In this document: positions 1 to 8,002 of the stretch, piece by piece
Layout: each line of letters starts with the position of its first letter
Position numbering within the stretch: the first letter of the stretch is position 1
Source of the DNA: JBDTVS01 sp040007095
Lineage (GTDB): Bacteria > Acidobacteriota > Vicinamibacteria > Vicinamibacterales > CAVVIG01
Length of the DNA: 64,000 nucleotides
Direction of reading: 5' to 3'
Assembly: GCA_040007095.1 (NCBI GenBank)
Contig: JBDTVS010000051.1
Span: forward strand, 1-64,000
The notes under the pieces: model-generated
What the model saw: the letters and a program-made list of their open reading frames with translations, nothing else
Told to the model about the DNA's origin: nothing
Database searches by the model: none
Program-made: the position numbers and the translations under genes

Positions 1-23
1 CGGTGCTCTCGCTCCTGAAGTAA
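1..23 (+). CDS. fliC: Flagellin C-terminal end (partial gene)
   Basis: Only the last codons lie in the window, reading V-L-S-L-L-K-stop with the TAA at 21-23. This matches the usual hydrophobic flagellin C-terminus (…VLSLLR/K), and the position directly before fliD-fliS fits the common fliC-fliD-fliS order. The body of the gene is outside the window, so the call rests on this short tail and the context. Confidence 0.6.
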
Positions 24-30
24 CGGACTA

Positions 31-55
31 GGGGCGGATCGTCGAGGTCCGCCCC
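31..55 (+). terminator. Hairpin after the flagellin gene
   Basis: GGGGCGGA (31-38) pairs perfectly with TCCGCCCC (48-55) around a 9-nt loop, 8 nt after the flagellin stop codon. No T-tract follows, so it may be an imperfect intrinsic terminator or an mRNA 3'-end stabiliser for an abundant flagellin transcript. Confidence 0.6.
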
Positions 56-74
56 CTGACACTCGACTCATTAC

Positions 75-92
75 TTGGCTCAATTCTTGTAG
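75..92 (+). promoter_or_regulatory. Possible sigma-54 promoter of fliD
   Basis: TTGGCTCAATTCTTGTAG resembles the -24/-12 consensus TTGGCAC-N5-TTGCA. The GG and the -12 dinucleotide are correctly spaced (10 nt between), but the -12 reads GT rather than GC. It lies about 45 nt upstream of the fliD start. It is weaker than the flgB and fliL elements in this window. Confidence 0.35.
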
Positions 93-137
93 AACGTAAA
101 AGGTCGCAAGGCGTCCAACACCCGGAAGGAACAACCC

Positions 138-1484
138 GTGAGTTCACCAATCACGCTCAGCAACTTCAATAACATCGACTTCAGCGTGATTCTGACTGCG
201 GTGATGCAGCAGGCGAGTCAGCCGCTTACGACTCTACAGAACAAGCAGACGGACCTCGCGACGGTAAACAACCAATACAATCTTTTGGCGACCAAGCTGG
301 GTAGTCTCGAGACGGCCGCGGCCGGTTTATCGACAGCGAGTGTCGTCACGCAGTACACCCCGACGCTCAGCGACTCGGGCTATATCGGGGTGATTGCGAC
401 CGGCAACGCCGTGCCGGGCACCTACGACGTCACCGTCAATCGCCTCGCCAAAGCGCAGGTGTCCGCCTCGAGCTCGTCGGCTGTGGATGCCGACACGACG
501 GTCGTCGCCACCGGCGGCACGCTCACGATCGGAGGCGTGGCCGTGGCGGTGACCGGGCCGCTGACCCTTGCGGGGCTTGCCAGTCAGATCAACGCCACCT
601 CGAACATGCCGGTGACTGCGTCGGTCGTGCAATCGGCCCCGAACGCCTACCGCCTGGTGCTCACCAGCACGCAAACCGGCCTGGCGAATACCTTCTCGGT
701 CACCAACGGTTTAACGGGCAGCATGGCCTTCAACAACCCCAACGCTCAGGAGGCGGACGACGCCTCGGTGACCATCAACGGTCTTCAGATCTCGAGCTCG
801 AGCAACACGCTGACGTCGGCGATTCCGGGCACGACGCTCTCGCTGGTTCATCCGGATTCGACCAAGACCACGACCGTCACCGTCAAAGCGGACGATTCGG
901 CGCTCACCGACAGCGTGAAGTCCTTTGTCACCGCCTACAACGGTCTGATCTCGTTCATCACCGACCAGTCGACGGCGGCCGCCAACGGCGAGACCGGCAC
1001 GCTCGCCCACGAAGCGCTGCTCCGGCAGGCGCGCAGTGCGTTGCGCACGGCACTCGGCGACACCTATGGATCCGGAACGTTTTCGCACCTTGCCGAGGTC
1101 GGGATCGGATTCAATCAAACGGGCCAATTGACATTGGCGCCGGCGGCGCTCGCCGCCGCGCTCTCCCAGGACCGTGCCGGCGTCGCGGCGCTCTTCACGG
1201 GCACGAGCACCGGCAGCAACGGCTTTACCAACGGCGCATTCGGGACGGTGCAGGCCGCCCTCGACGAGTTCACCCGGTCTGGCGGCTTCGTCTCCGCGGC
1301 GCAAATCCAGCTGACCGCGCAGGGCTCGCGTCTCGATTCACAGATCGCCGACATGCAGGCGCGCCTCGCGGTGCAGCGCAAGGCGTTGCAGCAACAGTAC
1401 ACCGCCGCCGATCAGGCGATGACGCAGCTGAAGTCTCAGAGCGGCACACTGTCGAGCATGACCACCACTCAGAGCACCAACTAG
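138..1484 (+). CDS. fliD: Flagellar filament cap protein FliD (HAP2)
   Basis: A 448-residue protein of typical FliD length. FliD forms the cap at the distal filament tip and guides insertion of flagellin subunits outside the cell. The N-terminal ~100 residues match the FliD_N region and the C-terminal ~220 residues the FliD_C region (VKSFVTAYNGLISFI near residue 255, and a long helical tail rich in Q, A and L). The start is GTG, with GGAAGGA about 8 nt upstream. It follows flagellin and leads fliS and a fliT-like gene on the plus strand, the usual late-gene set. The leader contains two GGA triplets around the ribosome site, which could be a CsrA target; that is speculative. Confidence 0.95.
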   Translation: MSSPITLSNFNNIDFSVILTAVMQQASQPLTTLQNKQTDLATVNNQYNLLATKLGSLETAAAGLSTASVVTQYTPTLSDSGYIGVIATGNAVPGTYDVTVNRLAKAQVSASSSSAVDADTTVVATGGTLTIGGVAVAVTGPLTLAGLASQINATSNMPVTASVVQSAPNAYRLVLTSTQTGLANTFSVTNGLTGSMAFNNPNAQEADDASVTINGLQISSSSNTLTSAIPGTTLSLVHPDSTKTTTVTVKADDSALTDSVKSFVTAYNGLISFITDQSTAAANGETGTLAHEALLRQARSALRTALGDTYGSGTFSHLAEVGIGFNQTGQLTLAPAALAAALSQDRAGVAALFTGTSTGSNGFTNGAFGTVQAALDEFTRSGGFVSAAQIQLTAQGSRLDSQIADMQARLAVQRKALQQQYTAADQAMTQLKSQSGTLSSMTTTQSTN

Positions 1485-1519
1485 AATGCCACTTCTCGTT
1501 TTGATTCAGGAGACGCCGC

Positions 1520-1927
1520 ATGCCCGCGTTCGCGCATAACGCCGCCAACGTCTATCGCCAGACCGAGGCGCAGTCCAGGACGCCCCTCGAGCTCGTCGTC
1601 ATGCTCTACGAGGGCGCGCTGCGTTTCTCGATCCTGGCGCGAGCCGCCATCGAACGCAAGGACATCCCGGCCCGCCGGGAGGCGGTTTCGAGAGCGCTGG
1701 CCATCATGTCCGAGCTGCAGAGCACGCTCGACATGGAAAAGGGCGGCGCGATCGCCGCGTCGCTGGACGGCCTCTACAGCTACGTGGTCGGTCGGCTGGT
1801 GGACGCTGCGGCGAGACAGGATGTGCAACCGGTGGACGAAGCGATGCGCGTGCTGACGACCTTGCGCGATGCCTGGATGGAGATCGCGCGGCCAAAAGTC
1901 GAAGGCGCGACGCGGGCCGGACGATGA
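1520..1927 (+). CDS. fliS: Flagellin export chaperone FliS
   Basis: A 135-residue helical protein with typical FliS signatures: N-terminal YRQTEAQSRTPLELVVMLYE and, later, a helix reading MSELQSTLDMEKGG. FliS binds the flagellin C-terminus in the cytoplasm, prevents premature polymerisation and delivers it to FlhA. It lies 35 nt after fliD with a GGAG-type ribosome site (CAGGAGACGCCGC) before the ATG. Its stop overlaps the next start (ATGA), so the genes are co-transcribed. Confidence 0.95.
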   Translation: MPAFAHNAANVYRQTEAQSRTPLELVVMLYEGALRFSILARAAIERKDIPARREAVSRALAIMSELQSTLDMEKGGAIAASLDGLYSYVVGRLVDAAARQDVQPVDEAMRVLTTLRDAWMEIARPKVEGATRAGR

Positions 1928-2394
1928 GCGCTGCGGATCTCGCCGCCGTCCTCGAACAGTACCGCGCCGGTCTCGAGTCCGAGTTGATCTTGCTGGTTCA
2001 CCTCCAGAAGATCGCCGCCCGGCAGCACGAGATGACGCAGAGCGCTGATATCGACGCGCTGCAGCGCGCCACGGATCGACGCGATACCCTGACCGCCGAC
2101 TTGATGAAGGTCGAAGATCAGATGCGGCCGCTGCGCGATCGTCTGACGCGCGACCAGGCGTCGGCACAGCAGCTGCCCGGATTCGATCACGCAGTGGCTC
2201 TCTATCAAACGATCGCGCGGATGGTCGCGGAGGTTCTCGAAACCGACGGCCACTCGGTTCGGGCGCTCGCACAGATTGTCGGCGCCCGGCGCGCGGCGGT
2301 GCAGGACGCAGAGCAGGCCGAGGCAACGCTGGCGGCCTACGGCCGTGCGGCGGTGCGGCCGCGGACGGCGACCCTGGTCAATCGCAGAGGCTAA
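1924..2394 (+). CDS. FliT/FlgN-like flagellar chaperone
   Basis: A 156-residue, nearly all-helical protein coupled to fliS by an ATGA overlap. No strong motif is visible. Length, coiled-coil-like composition (long A/Q/R/E-rich helices) and position after fliS fit a FliT- or FlgN-type chaperone for FliD or hook-associated proteins. These families diverge quickly, so the exact name is uncertain. Its gene converges on the GNAT gene with only 18 nt between the stops. Confidence 0.6.
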   Translation: MSAADLAAVLEQYRAGLESELILLVHLQKIAARQHEMTQSADIDALQRATDRRDTLTADLMKVEDQMRPLRDRLTRDQASAQQLPGFDHAVALYQTIARMVAEVLETDGHSVRALAQIVGARRAAVQDAEQAEATLAAYGRAAVRPRTATLVNRRG

Positions 2395-2412
2395 ACTGTT
2401 TTTCCAGGGATC

Positions 2413-3360
2413 CTAAGTGGTTCCCGCCGAGACGAAGCGCGCCACCGCCTGAAACCCGGAATCCTCGTAGAGCCGCCGGGCGGCCGTGTTCCGACCCTCC
2501 ACGAGCAGCGTGATCCGATCGCATCCTGCGTCGCCGGCGCGCGCGCAGGCCGCGGCCACGAGCACACGGCCGAGGCCGCGACGCGTCGCCTGCGGATCGA
2601 CCGCGAGCTGCGCGATGTGGGCCGTGCCCGCGGCGAGCCGCGTGACGAGCACCACGCCGGAAATGCGATCGGGGCCGTTCGGCACGACGTAACAGCCTTC
2701 GGGCATGATCGACCCGCACCCCGCCGCGCCGACGAGCTGACCGACATACTCCTGCCACTCTTCGACAGTACCGCCCGACGCGAATGGGCGCCCGCCGTCC
2801 GCCCCCGGATAGGCGAGGCGGAGCAGCGCCGCGACCGATTCCGCCTCCCGATCGCGCCAGTGACGCAACGCCGGCAAGACGCCTGGTTCGCCGCCGTCAC
2901 TGGCGCCGACGGCGCCTGGACGGCGGTCGGCGAGCGCGGGCAGCGTCTTCACCAGGTAGTCGTAGCCGCCCACGGTCAGGCCTCGTCGCGCCAGCGCGTC
3001 AGACACTCCCGGCGCATCGGTGAAGGCAAAGACCGTGGCCGACTGGGTGTTGGCCGCAGCCTCCGATGAGCAGATGCCCTCAACGAGCGCGGTCGTGGCC
3101 GGTTCGGACACCGCGCTGATCCCGCCGACCTGCAGAACGCCGCGGTGCACCAGATAGAAAGTCCAACCGGCGATCGCGCCGTTCGCATCGAGCGCGAGCA
3201 GGCCCGGCACCGTCCCGAGACGTCGGCCGAGCTCGATGTGATCCCACGAGGCGGCGGTGTCCCAGCCGAGCACGTCGGACCAGCGTCGGATTTCGCCGGC
3301 GTAGAGAGCGGCGAGGTGCGCTCTGTCGGCCTGGCGCCAATCCACGATTGCGAGGGCCAT
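2413..3360 (-). CDS. Tandem GNAT-family N-acetyltransferase
   Basis: 315 residues. The C-terminal half (about 165-315) is a recognisable GNAT fold: the acetyl-CoA loop reads QLAVDPQATRRGLGRVLV, followed by NTAARRLYEDSGFQAVARF. The N-terminal half looks like a second, degenerate GNAT domain (GLLALDANGAIAGWTFYLV…). The substrate cannot be told from sequence. It starts 8 nt after csrA stops and ends the long flagellar block, so it is probably co-transcribed with flgL-fliW-csrA. Acetylation of a flagellar or other cellular target is only a guess. Confidence 0.8.
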   Translation of the reverse strand: MALAIVDWRQADRAHLAALYAGEIRRWSDVLGWDTAASWDHIELGRRLGTVPGLLALDANGAIAGWTFYLVHRGVLQVGGISAVSEPATTALVEGICSSEAAANTQSATVFAFTDAPGVSDALARRGLTVGGYDYLVKTLPALADRRPGAVGASDGGEPGVLPALRHWRDREAESVAALLRLAYPGADGGRPFASGGTVEEWQEYVGQLVGAAGCGSIMPEGCYVVPNGPDRISGVVLVTRLAAGTAHIAQLAVDPQATRRGLGRVLVAAACARAGDAGCDRITLLVEGRNTAARRLYEDSGFQAVARFVSAGTT

Positions 3361-3368
3361 CGAAGGGG

Positions 3369-3617
3369 CTACTGTTCGTCGCTCGACTTTGATTGGCCGC
3401 AGAGGCGGGCGAGCAACTGCTGGAGATCGTGCGGTCGGCGAGCCGCCACTTCGTTCTCGGCGCGAATCAGATCGTAGATCTCCCGGCGGTGAACGGCCAC
3501 GGCCGCGGGCGCCGTGACGCCGATTTTGACGCCATCGCGGCCGGTGCGGAGCACACGGATCTCGATGCCGTCGCCGATCATGATCGCTTCGTCGCGCTTA
3601 CGCGTGAAGACCAACAT
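3369..3617 (-). CDS. csrA: Carbon storage / translational regulator CsrA
   Basis: 82 residues. The N-terminus MLVFTRKRDEAIMIGDGIEI and the RREIYDLIRAENE segment are diagnostic of CsrA. The protein is a dimeric RNA-binding repressor that binds GGA loops in mRNA leaders, flagellin mRNA being the classic target when csrA sits beside fliW. The C-terminal tail is about 20 residues longer than in enteric CsrA. It lies 1 nt downstream of fliW. Confidence 0.97.
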   Translation of the reverse strand: MLVFTRKRDEAIMIGDGIEIRVLRTGRDGVKIGVTAPAAVAVHRREIYDLIRAENEVAARRPHDLQQLLARLCGQSKSSDEQ

Positions 3618-3618
3618 G

Positions 3619-4074
3619 TCAAATACTCAGCGGATGTCGAAGGGGATACAGGCAATCGTGCGGCATCACCTGAAACCCGATCATGAGACGAGGGTTGATG
3701 ACGATTGGAGCCCGCAGGTTGACCGTGGCGGTTTCGTCAGGGTTGACCGTGACAATCGCCAGCCAGAGCAAGGGGTCCTCTTCACGCGCGTCGAGATGGC
3801 GGCGATCCACCGGGCTGAGAATCAGGCGGTAGCCGGGAAGGACTCGCGCGGGGTCGATAGTGACAAACGCGGGAGATGATGCCTCCAGCCCTTCGAGGCA
3901 CTGAAACGGATGGTCGCCGTCGGACGACATCACGAAGCGACGACATTCCTCGAACCCGGGCAAACCATCCGGAAACGCAATGACGTCGTCGGAGCGAGGC
4001 TCGAGGCGCGCGATGTCGGCGGTGCGAACAGTGAGCGGTGCCCTCGAGGGGCACGAAGCAGTCGGCTGAATCAT
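3619..4074 (-). CDS. fliW: Flagellar assembly factor FliW
   Basis: 151 residues with FliW signatures: IAFPDGLPGFEECRRFVM, then FVTIDPARVLPGYR and LAIVTVNPDETATVNLRAPI. FliW binds CsrA and flagellin in turn and so couples flagellin synthesis to secretion. The start (ATG at 4074) overlaps the flgL stop (ATGA). The first ~20 residues are longer than in many homologs, but no better start is seen downstream. Confidence 0.95.
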   Translation of the reverse strand: MIQPTASCPSRAPLTVRTADIARLEPRSDDVIAFPDGLPGFEECRRFVMSSDGDHPFQCLEGLEASSPAFVTIDPARVLPGYRLILSPVDRRHLDAREEDPLLWLAIVTVNPDETATVNLRAPIVINPRLMIGFQVMPHDCLYPLRHPLSI

Positions 4075-4964
4075 TTCAAATAATCCATGAGCGAGACGCT
4101 GCCGATACGGCCAAACGCGGCAAGAGCCGCCCGATAGGCCGTATCCGCCTGTGACATGTTGGTGATGGCCGACGCCATGTTGGCGTCCTCCGTGATCGAG
4201 AGTTGTGCGGTAATGCCGACGCGCTCGGTGTTCAACCTCGCCCGCACGTCGTCGAGCGCAGCGAAGCTGCTGCCGACCTGGGTCTGGGCCAGCGTGGTCC
4301 GACTGAGCGCACGTTCGAGCGCGTCCAGCCCTTGTCCGAGGCCGACGTTGTCGCCGCTCTTGGCGGCGGTGACCAGGTTCGACAACACGGTGAAAATGCT
4401 GGAGGGATCGCTGCCCTGCGCGATGGTGCTGCCGTCGAACGAGGTTTGCGCGGTGCGCCCCTGACCGAGGTCGACCGAGACGGGAGTCGCGTTGCCCTGG
4501 TAGCTCGAGACGGTGCCCGCGACGAGTTTGTAGGGGGACGTCGTCGCTTTGGACCCGCTGAACAGGTACGACCCGTGGAACTGCGCGTTGAAATCGGCGA
4601 GCAGCGCGTCGCTGATGCCCTGCAGATTGGCCGCCGCCGCGTCGCGCTGGCTCTGGCTCGTCACCGAGCCTCGCGCACTGGCCGCGGCGGTCTGCGCCGC
4701 CGTGATCTTGTTGATGATGTCCGAGAGCATCGAATCGACGACGGTCAGCCGTGACGTGGTCGAATCGGCGGTCTGGGTGTACGCATCAATCGCGCCGATG
4801 GCGGCGTGACCGGCGATCGCGGAATTCGCACCCGCCGGATCGTCGCTCGGCTTGTTGATCCGCTTCCCCGACGACACCTGCCGTTGGGCCGCCGCGAGCT
4901 GCTCGGCCGCCAGATTGGTATCCGACGCGGCATTACGGAACGATTGGCTGAACGTGACGCGCAT
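4071..4964 (-). CDS. flgL: Hook-filament junction protein FlgL (HAP3)
   Basis: 297 residues, typical of FlgL. The N-terminus carries the flagellin-type helix (QVSSGKRINKPSDDPAGAN) and the C-terminus the matching helix (ITNMSQADTAYRAALAAFGR). FlgL forms the second junction ring between hook and filament and is secreted through the flagellar export system. It follows flgK with 1 nt between and overlaps fliW. Confidence 0.95.
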   Translation of the reverse strand: MRVTFSQSFRNAASDTNLAAEQLAAAQRQVSSGKRINKPSDDPAGANSAIAGHAAIGAIDAYTQTADSTTSRLTVVDSMLSDIINKITAAQTAAASARGSVTSQSQRDAAAANLQGISDALLADFNAQFHGSYLFSGSKATTSPYKLVAGTVSSYQGNATPVSVDLGQGRTAQTSFDGSTIAQGSDPSSIFTVLSNLVTAAKSGDNVGLGQGLDALERALSRTTLAQTQVGSSFAALDDVRARLNTERVGITAQLSITEDANMASAITNMSQADTAYRAALAAFGRIGSVSLMDYLK

Positions 4965-4965
4965 A

Positions 4966-6336
4966 CTAGCTCACCATCTGCATCAGCACATCCAAAGACG
5001 TTTGGATGGCACTGAAGTAGCGGGCGTTGGCTTCGTAGGCCCGCTGAAATTTTTGAAGGTTTCCGGCTTCTTCGTCGAGCGACACTCCGGAGACTTGATC
5101 GCGAAGCGTTTGCAGCTGACGCACGATCTCGTCGCGCCCGCTCTTGTTGTTGGCGGCGGTTTTCGAATCGGTCCCGACGCTGTAAATCAACGCGCCCCAG
5201 GTGTCGATTGGACTGGTGGTCCCGGCGCCAAGCGGCGTCCGCTGCAGGTTCGTGATGGCGCGGGCGGTCTGGTTGTCGCCGGCGTCCGCCGTGCCGGCCG
5301 CAGCAATCAGGTTGCCATTCGCGCTGACGGCCGCCGAGACTTTCATGGCGCTCGCGGCGCCGGCTGCCGAAGCCAACGGGGCGAAAAAATCGCCGCCGGG
5401 GTTCCCGTTGAGATCGAAACCGGCCTTGTGCGCCGTATTGATGGTCGTCGCCAGATCGTAGGCCAGCTGGTCGAGCCGCGAGATATAGCCCGGCAACTGC
5501 GTGTCTCGGACCTGAAGCAGTCCGCCGACCCGTCCGCCCTTGACTTCGCTCGTGATGACGACGCCACCGCTGGTCAAATCGGTGAGCCCCGAACCGGCCG
5601 CCGGCGACACGCCGAGCTGGTAGGTCGATGCGCCAATGACCAGCGCGCGGCCGTTGCCGACCGAGACGTCAGCGCCGCCGTTGGACCGCGGCACGACGCC
5701 GATATCGACCAACTGCGACAGCGAGCTGAGCGCGACGCCCAGCTTGTCGCGCAGGGCTTCGCCTGCAGTCTGGCTGACACCTCCGATTGCCGCGTTCAAC
5801 GAGGCGATCTGGGCGGCGAGCGCATTGATCTGATCGACGCTCGATTTCACCTGCACGTCGGTATCGCGTTGGGCGGCCGTCAGGCGCGTCGCCACTTCGT
5901 TGAACGTATTGGCCAGCTCCTGCCCCTGCACCGTCACCTGTTGACGGGCGACGCCCGAGGTCGGATCCTGCGACAGCTGAGAAAACGCGTTGAAAAACTT
6001 CGTCAAGCCGGCATCGACCGAGCTGCCGGCGCTGCCAAGCGCGGCCTCGACCTGCGAGAGCGATTCGGCCATCGCCGCGTCACGCCCCAGGGCGGGCTGT
6101 TCCTTGCGCAACTGCGCTTCGAGCAGGTCCGCACGAGCGGCGCGGATGGCGACCACATCGACGCCGTTTCCCGCGCTGAGCGGGTCAATGGGCGGCGCCG
6201 CCACGAACTCGGCGATGCGCCGGGTGTAGCCCGGCGTGTTGATGTTCGCGATGTTCTGCCCCGTGGTGTCGAGGCCGGCCTGCTGCGCCGCCATCGAGCG
6301 CGCGGCCATCGACAGGCTGCCCAGGAGATCTGACAT
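4966..6336 (-). CDS. flgK: Hook-filament junction protein FlgK (HAP1)
   Basis: 456 residues. The N-terminal rod/hook helix motif is present (AARSMAAQQAGLDTTGQNIANINTPGYTRR), and the C-terminus ends in a FlgK-type helix (NLQKFQRAYEANARYFSAIQTSLDVLM). It is secreted and sits directly on the hook. The start codon overlaps the stop of the upstream chaperone-like gene, so translation is probably coupled. Confidence 0.97.
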   Translation of the reverse strand: MSDLLGSLSMAARSMAAQQAGLDTTGQNIANINTPGYTRRIAEFVAAPPIDPLSAGNGVDVVAIRAARADLLEAQLRKEQPALGRDAAMAESLSQVEAALGSAGSSVDAGLTKFFNAFSQLSQDPTSGVARQQVTVQGQELANTFNEVATRLTAAQRDTDVQVKSSVDQINALAAQIASLNAAIGGVSQTAGEALRDKLGVALSSLSQLVDIGVVPRSNGGADVSVGNGRALVIGASTYQLGVSPAAGSGLTDLTSGGVVITSEVKGGRVGGLLQVRDTQLPGYISRLDQLAYDLATTINTAHKAGFDLNGNPGGDFFAPLASAAGAASAMKVSAAVSANGNLIAAAGTADAGDNQTARAITNLQRTPLGAGTTSPIDTWGALIYSVGTDSKTAANNKSGRDEIVRQLQTLRDQVSGVSLDEEAGNLQKFQRAYEANARYFSAIQTSLDVLMQMVS

Positions 6337-6713
6337 CAGGCCCTCACCAGTACGGAAGCGCGGACGGTCCGCTCGGTAAAGCTGCCGGCACGGTCGTATC
6401 CGTCGGTGCGTGGTCCCGCTTGCCGCAGCGCGCGCGAGACGCCCGTCAACGAAGCGCCGAGCCGCTGACAGCGCTGCAGCGCCGCCAGTCCCTGCTTGGC
6501 AGCGGCGCGGGCAGCCTCACGATCGCCGATTTTCGTGGCGCACAGCGCGGCGAGCGCACCGTTCAGCTCGCCGTCGAGCGCCAGCAGCGCCGACGCATCC
6601 ACCGCGGCGAGCGCATCGCCAATCCGGCCGAGCACGAGCGCCAATTGACGCGTCGCGTCAACGGCTGCATCGTGAGACACCCCCGAGGGGCTGGACGCTT
6701 GCGGAGTGGTCAT
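6336..6713 (-). CDS. flgN: FlgN-like flagellar chaperone (hypothetical)
   Basis: 125 residues, helical and alanine/leucine-rich, with no cysteine-binding or catalytic motif. It sits between flgM and flgK, the usual place of flgN, whose product is the cytosolic export chaperone for FlgK and FlgL. Sequence conservation in this family is low, so the call rests mainly on size, helicity and position. It overlaps flgM by 4 nt at its start (ATGA). Confidence 0.6.
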   Translation of the reverse strand: MTTPQASSPSGVSHDAAVDATRQLALVLGRIGDALAAVDASALLALDGELNGALAALCATKIGDREAARAAAKQGLAALQRCQRLGASLTGVSRALRQAGPRTDGYDRAGSFTERTVRASVLVRA

Positions 6714-7030
6714 TGCTGTTTCTGCGTAGAGGTGCCGACCAGGCGATCGAGCAAGGCGTCTGCCAAGGCGTGCGGATCGTTCCCGACCTTGCCATTCGCC
6801 AGCGCCGCGCGCATACGCTCCACGACGTCCTGGCGGACATTCAGCGCCTCCTGGGCGTTCTGCATCACGGTCTGCATCAATCGTGCGTCGCTCGACAACC
6901 GCACTTCGTCGGTCGCCGCGGGCGTGACCGCCGAGCCCTTCGCGTCCCGGTTTCCGACTGCCGTTGCCGGTTTGCCGACACGGTCCAGGCCCTCCATGGG
7001 GAGGTTAGGTCGATAGGCGTCGATTTTCAC
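6710..7030 (-). CDS. flgM: Anti-sigma-28 factor FlgM
   Basis: 106 residues from a GTG at 7030, chosen because GAGGAG lies just upstream; an ATG 51 nt further up would overrun the promoter element. The C-terminal region (VRLSSDARLMQTVMQNAQEA, then RQDVVERMRAALANGKVGND) follows the FlgM pattern of two helices that bind FliA. FlgM holds FliA inactive until the hook is complete, then is exported. A sigma-28 type promoter immediately upstream would give autoregulation. Confidence 0.9.
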   Translation of the reverse strand: MKIDAYRPNLPMEGLDRVGKPATAVGNRDAKGSAVTPAATDEVRLSSDARLMQTVMQNAQEALNVRQDVVERMRAALANGKVGNDPHALADALLDRLVGTSTQKQQ

Positions 7031-7088
7031 GCTACGCTCCTCGCGGTCTGATGCCGCCTGAATCTTGAGGGGCCGATGCACACCGGTA

Positions 7089-7115
7089 GAATCGGCATCG
7101 GCTTGAACATCTTGA
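7089..7115 (-). promoter_or_regulatory. Sigma-28 (FliA) promoter of flgM
   Basis: On the minus strand TCAAGATG (7115-7108), an 11-nt spacer, then GCCGATTC (7096-7089). This fits the FliA consensus TAAAGTTT-N11-GCCGATAA with exact spacing and a near-perfect -10. It lies in the 90-nt gap between flgJ and flgM, about 59 nt upstream of the flgM GTG. It probably drives flgM-flgN-flgK-flgL-fliW-csrA as a late operon. Confidence 0.75.
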
Positions 7116-7120
7116 ATAGC

Positions 7121-8002
7121 CTAGTCGCCCGCCGTCCACGTGTGCGACGCATCCAGCCGCCCTGCCACGACCCCGACGGGATCCACGGGACGCCCCTGGT
7201 CGAGCACTTCGAAGTGCAGGTGCGGGCCGGTCGAGTGTCCGCTACTTCCTGACTTTCCAATGACTTGTCCCGAATCCACGCTGTCCCCCGCCCGCACATC
7301 GGTTGCCGAAAGATGCCCGTAAAGAGTTCGTCGTCCGCCCGGGTGCTCAACAATGATTGTCGTCCCGTAAGACCCACGGTCGCCCGCGAAGGCGACCCGG
7401 CCGCCCGCAGCAGCTCGGACGTCTTGTCCATACGCCTGTGCAACATCGATACCGTTGTGAAACTTGGTAGCCCCGTTGAAAGGATCCGACCGCCAGCCGT
7501 AGGCACTGCTCACGCGCCCGCGAGGAACCTGAAAGTTGGCCTGGTCGATCGTCAACGACTCAGGCGTCGAAGACTCGGGAATCGAGGCTCCGGTGGCGCC
7601 GATTGAAGGGAAGTTGCCCGGCCCGGTCGGCTGCACGAACGAGCCACCGCTGACCGCAGGGCCCCCGACCGCCGACGGAGCGGCACCCGCACCCAAGCGC
7701 TGGTCCATCGCCTTCGACAGCGCAGCTGTCAGCCCGAACCCGCCCGCGCGGCTCAGCACGCCACCCAACTCGATGTCGAGCGAGTCAGTCATGGTGTCTT
7801 TCCCCAGGCCCTTCTCGTCTCCTTCGTCCGACAGCATCGATTGACGCATCTCGCGCAACATCTGGGTCAGCAGCATCGCCTCGAATTCCTGGGCCATCTG
7901 CTTGACGCGCTGCCGCATCGCGTCGTTGTTCGTTCCGGTCTCCGGCGGGGCGGCCGCCGCGCTTCCGAGCCCTGCGGCGCCGATTGCGCTCTCGCCAATC
8001 AC
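7121..8002 (-). CDS. flgJ: FlgJ-type rod-binding protein fused to M23 endopeptidase
   Basis: 293 residues. Residues ~30-110 match the FlgJ rod-binding domain (MAQEFEAMLLTQMLREMRQS). Residues ~165-285 are an M23/LytM peptidase with the zinc ligands HNGID (HxxxD) and HLHF (HxH). In enteric FlgJ the second domain is a glucosaminidase; here peptidoglycan opening for the rod would be by peptide cleavage. No signal peptide is seen, consistent with export through the flagellar apparatus. The start overlaps the flgI stop (ATGA). Confidence 0.93.
   Translation of the reverse strand: MIGESAIGAAGLGSAAAAPPETGTNNDAMRQRVKQMAQEFEAMLLTQMLREMRQSMLSDEGDEKGLGKDTMTDSLDIELGGVLSRAGGFGLTAALSKAMDQRLGAGAAPSAVGGPAVSGGSFVQPTGPGNFPSIGATGASIPESSTPESLTIDQANFQVPRGRVSSAYGWRSDPFNGATKFHNGIDVAQAYGQDVRAAAGGRVAFAGDRGSYGTTIIVEHPGGRRTLYGHLSATDVRAGDSVDSGQVIGKSGSSGHSTGPHLHFEVLDQGRPVDPVGVVAGRLDASHTWTAGD

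Noticed and set aside
4852..6333. Long plus-strand ORF opposite flgL and flgK, and similar long ORFs opposite flgI and flhA
   Set aside because: High GC makes long antisense frames common; they lack domain signatures while the minus-strand genes are unmistakable.
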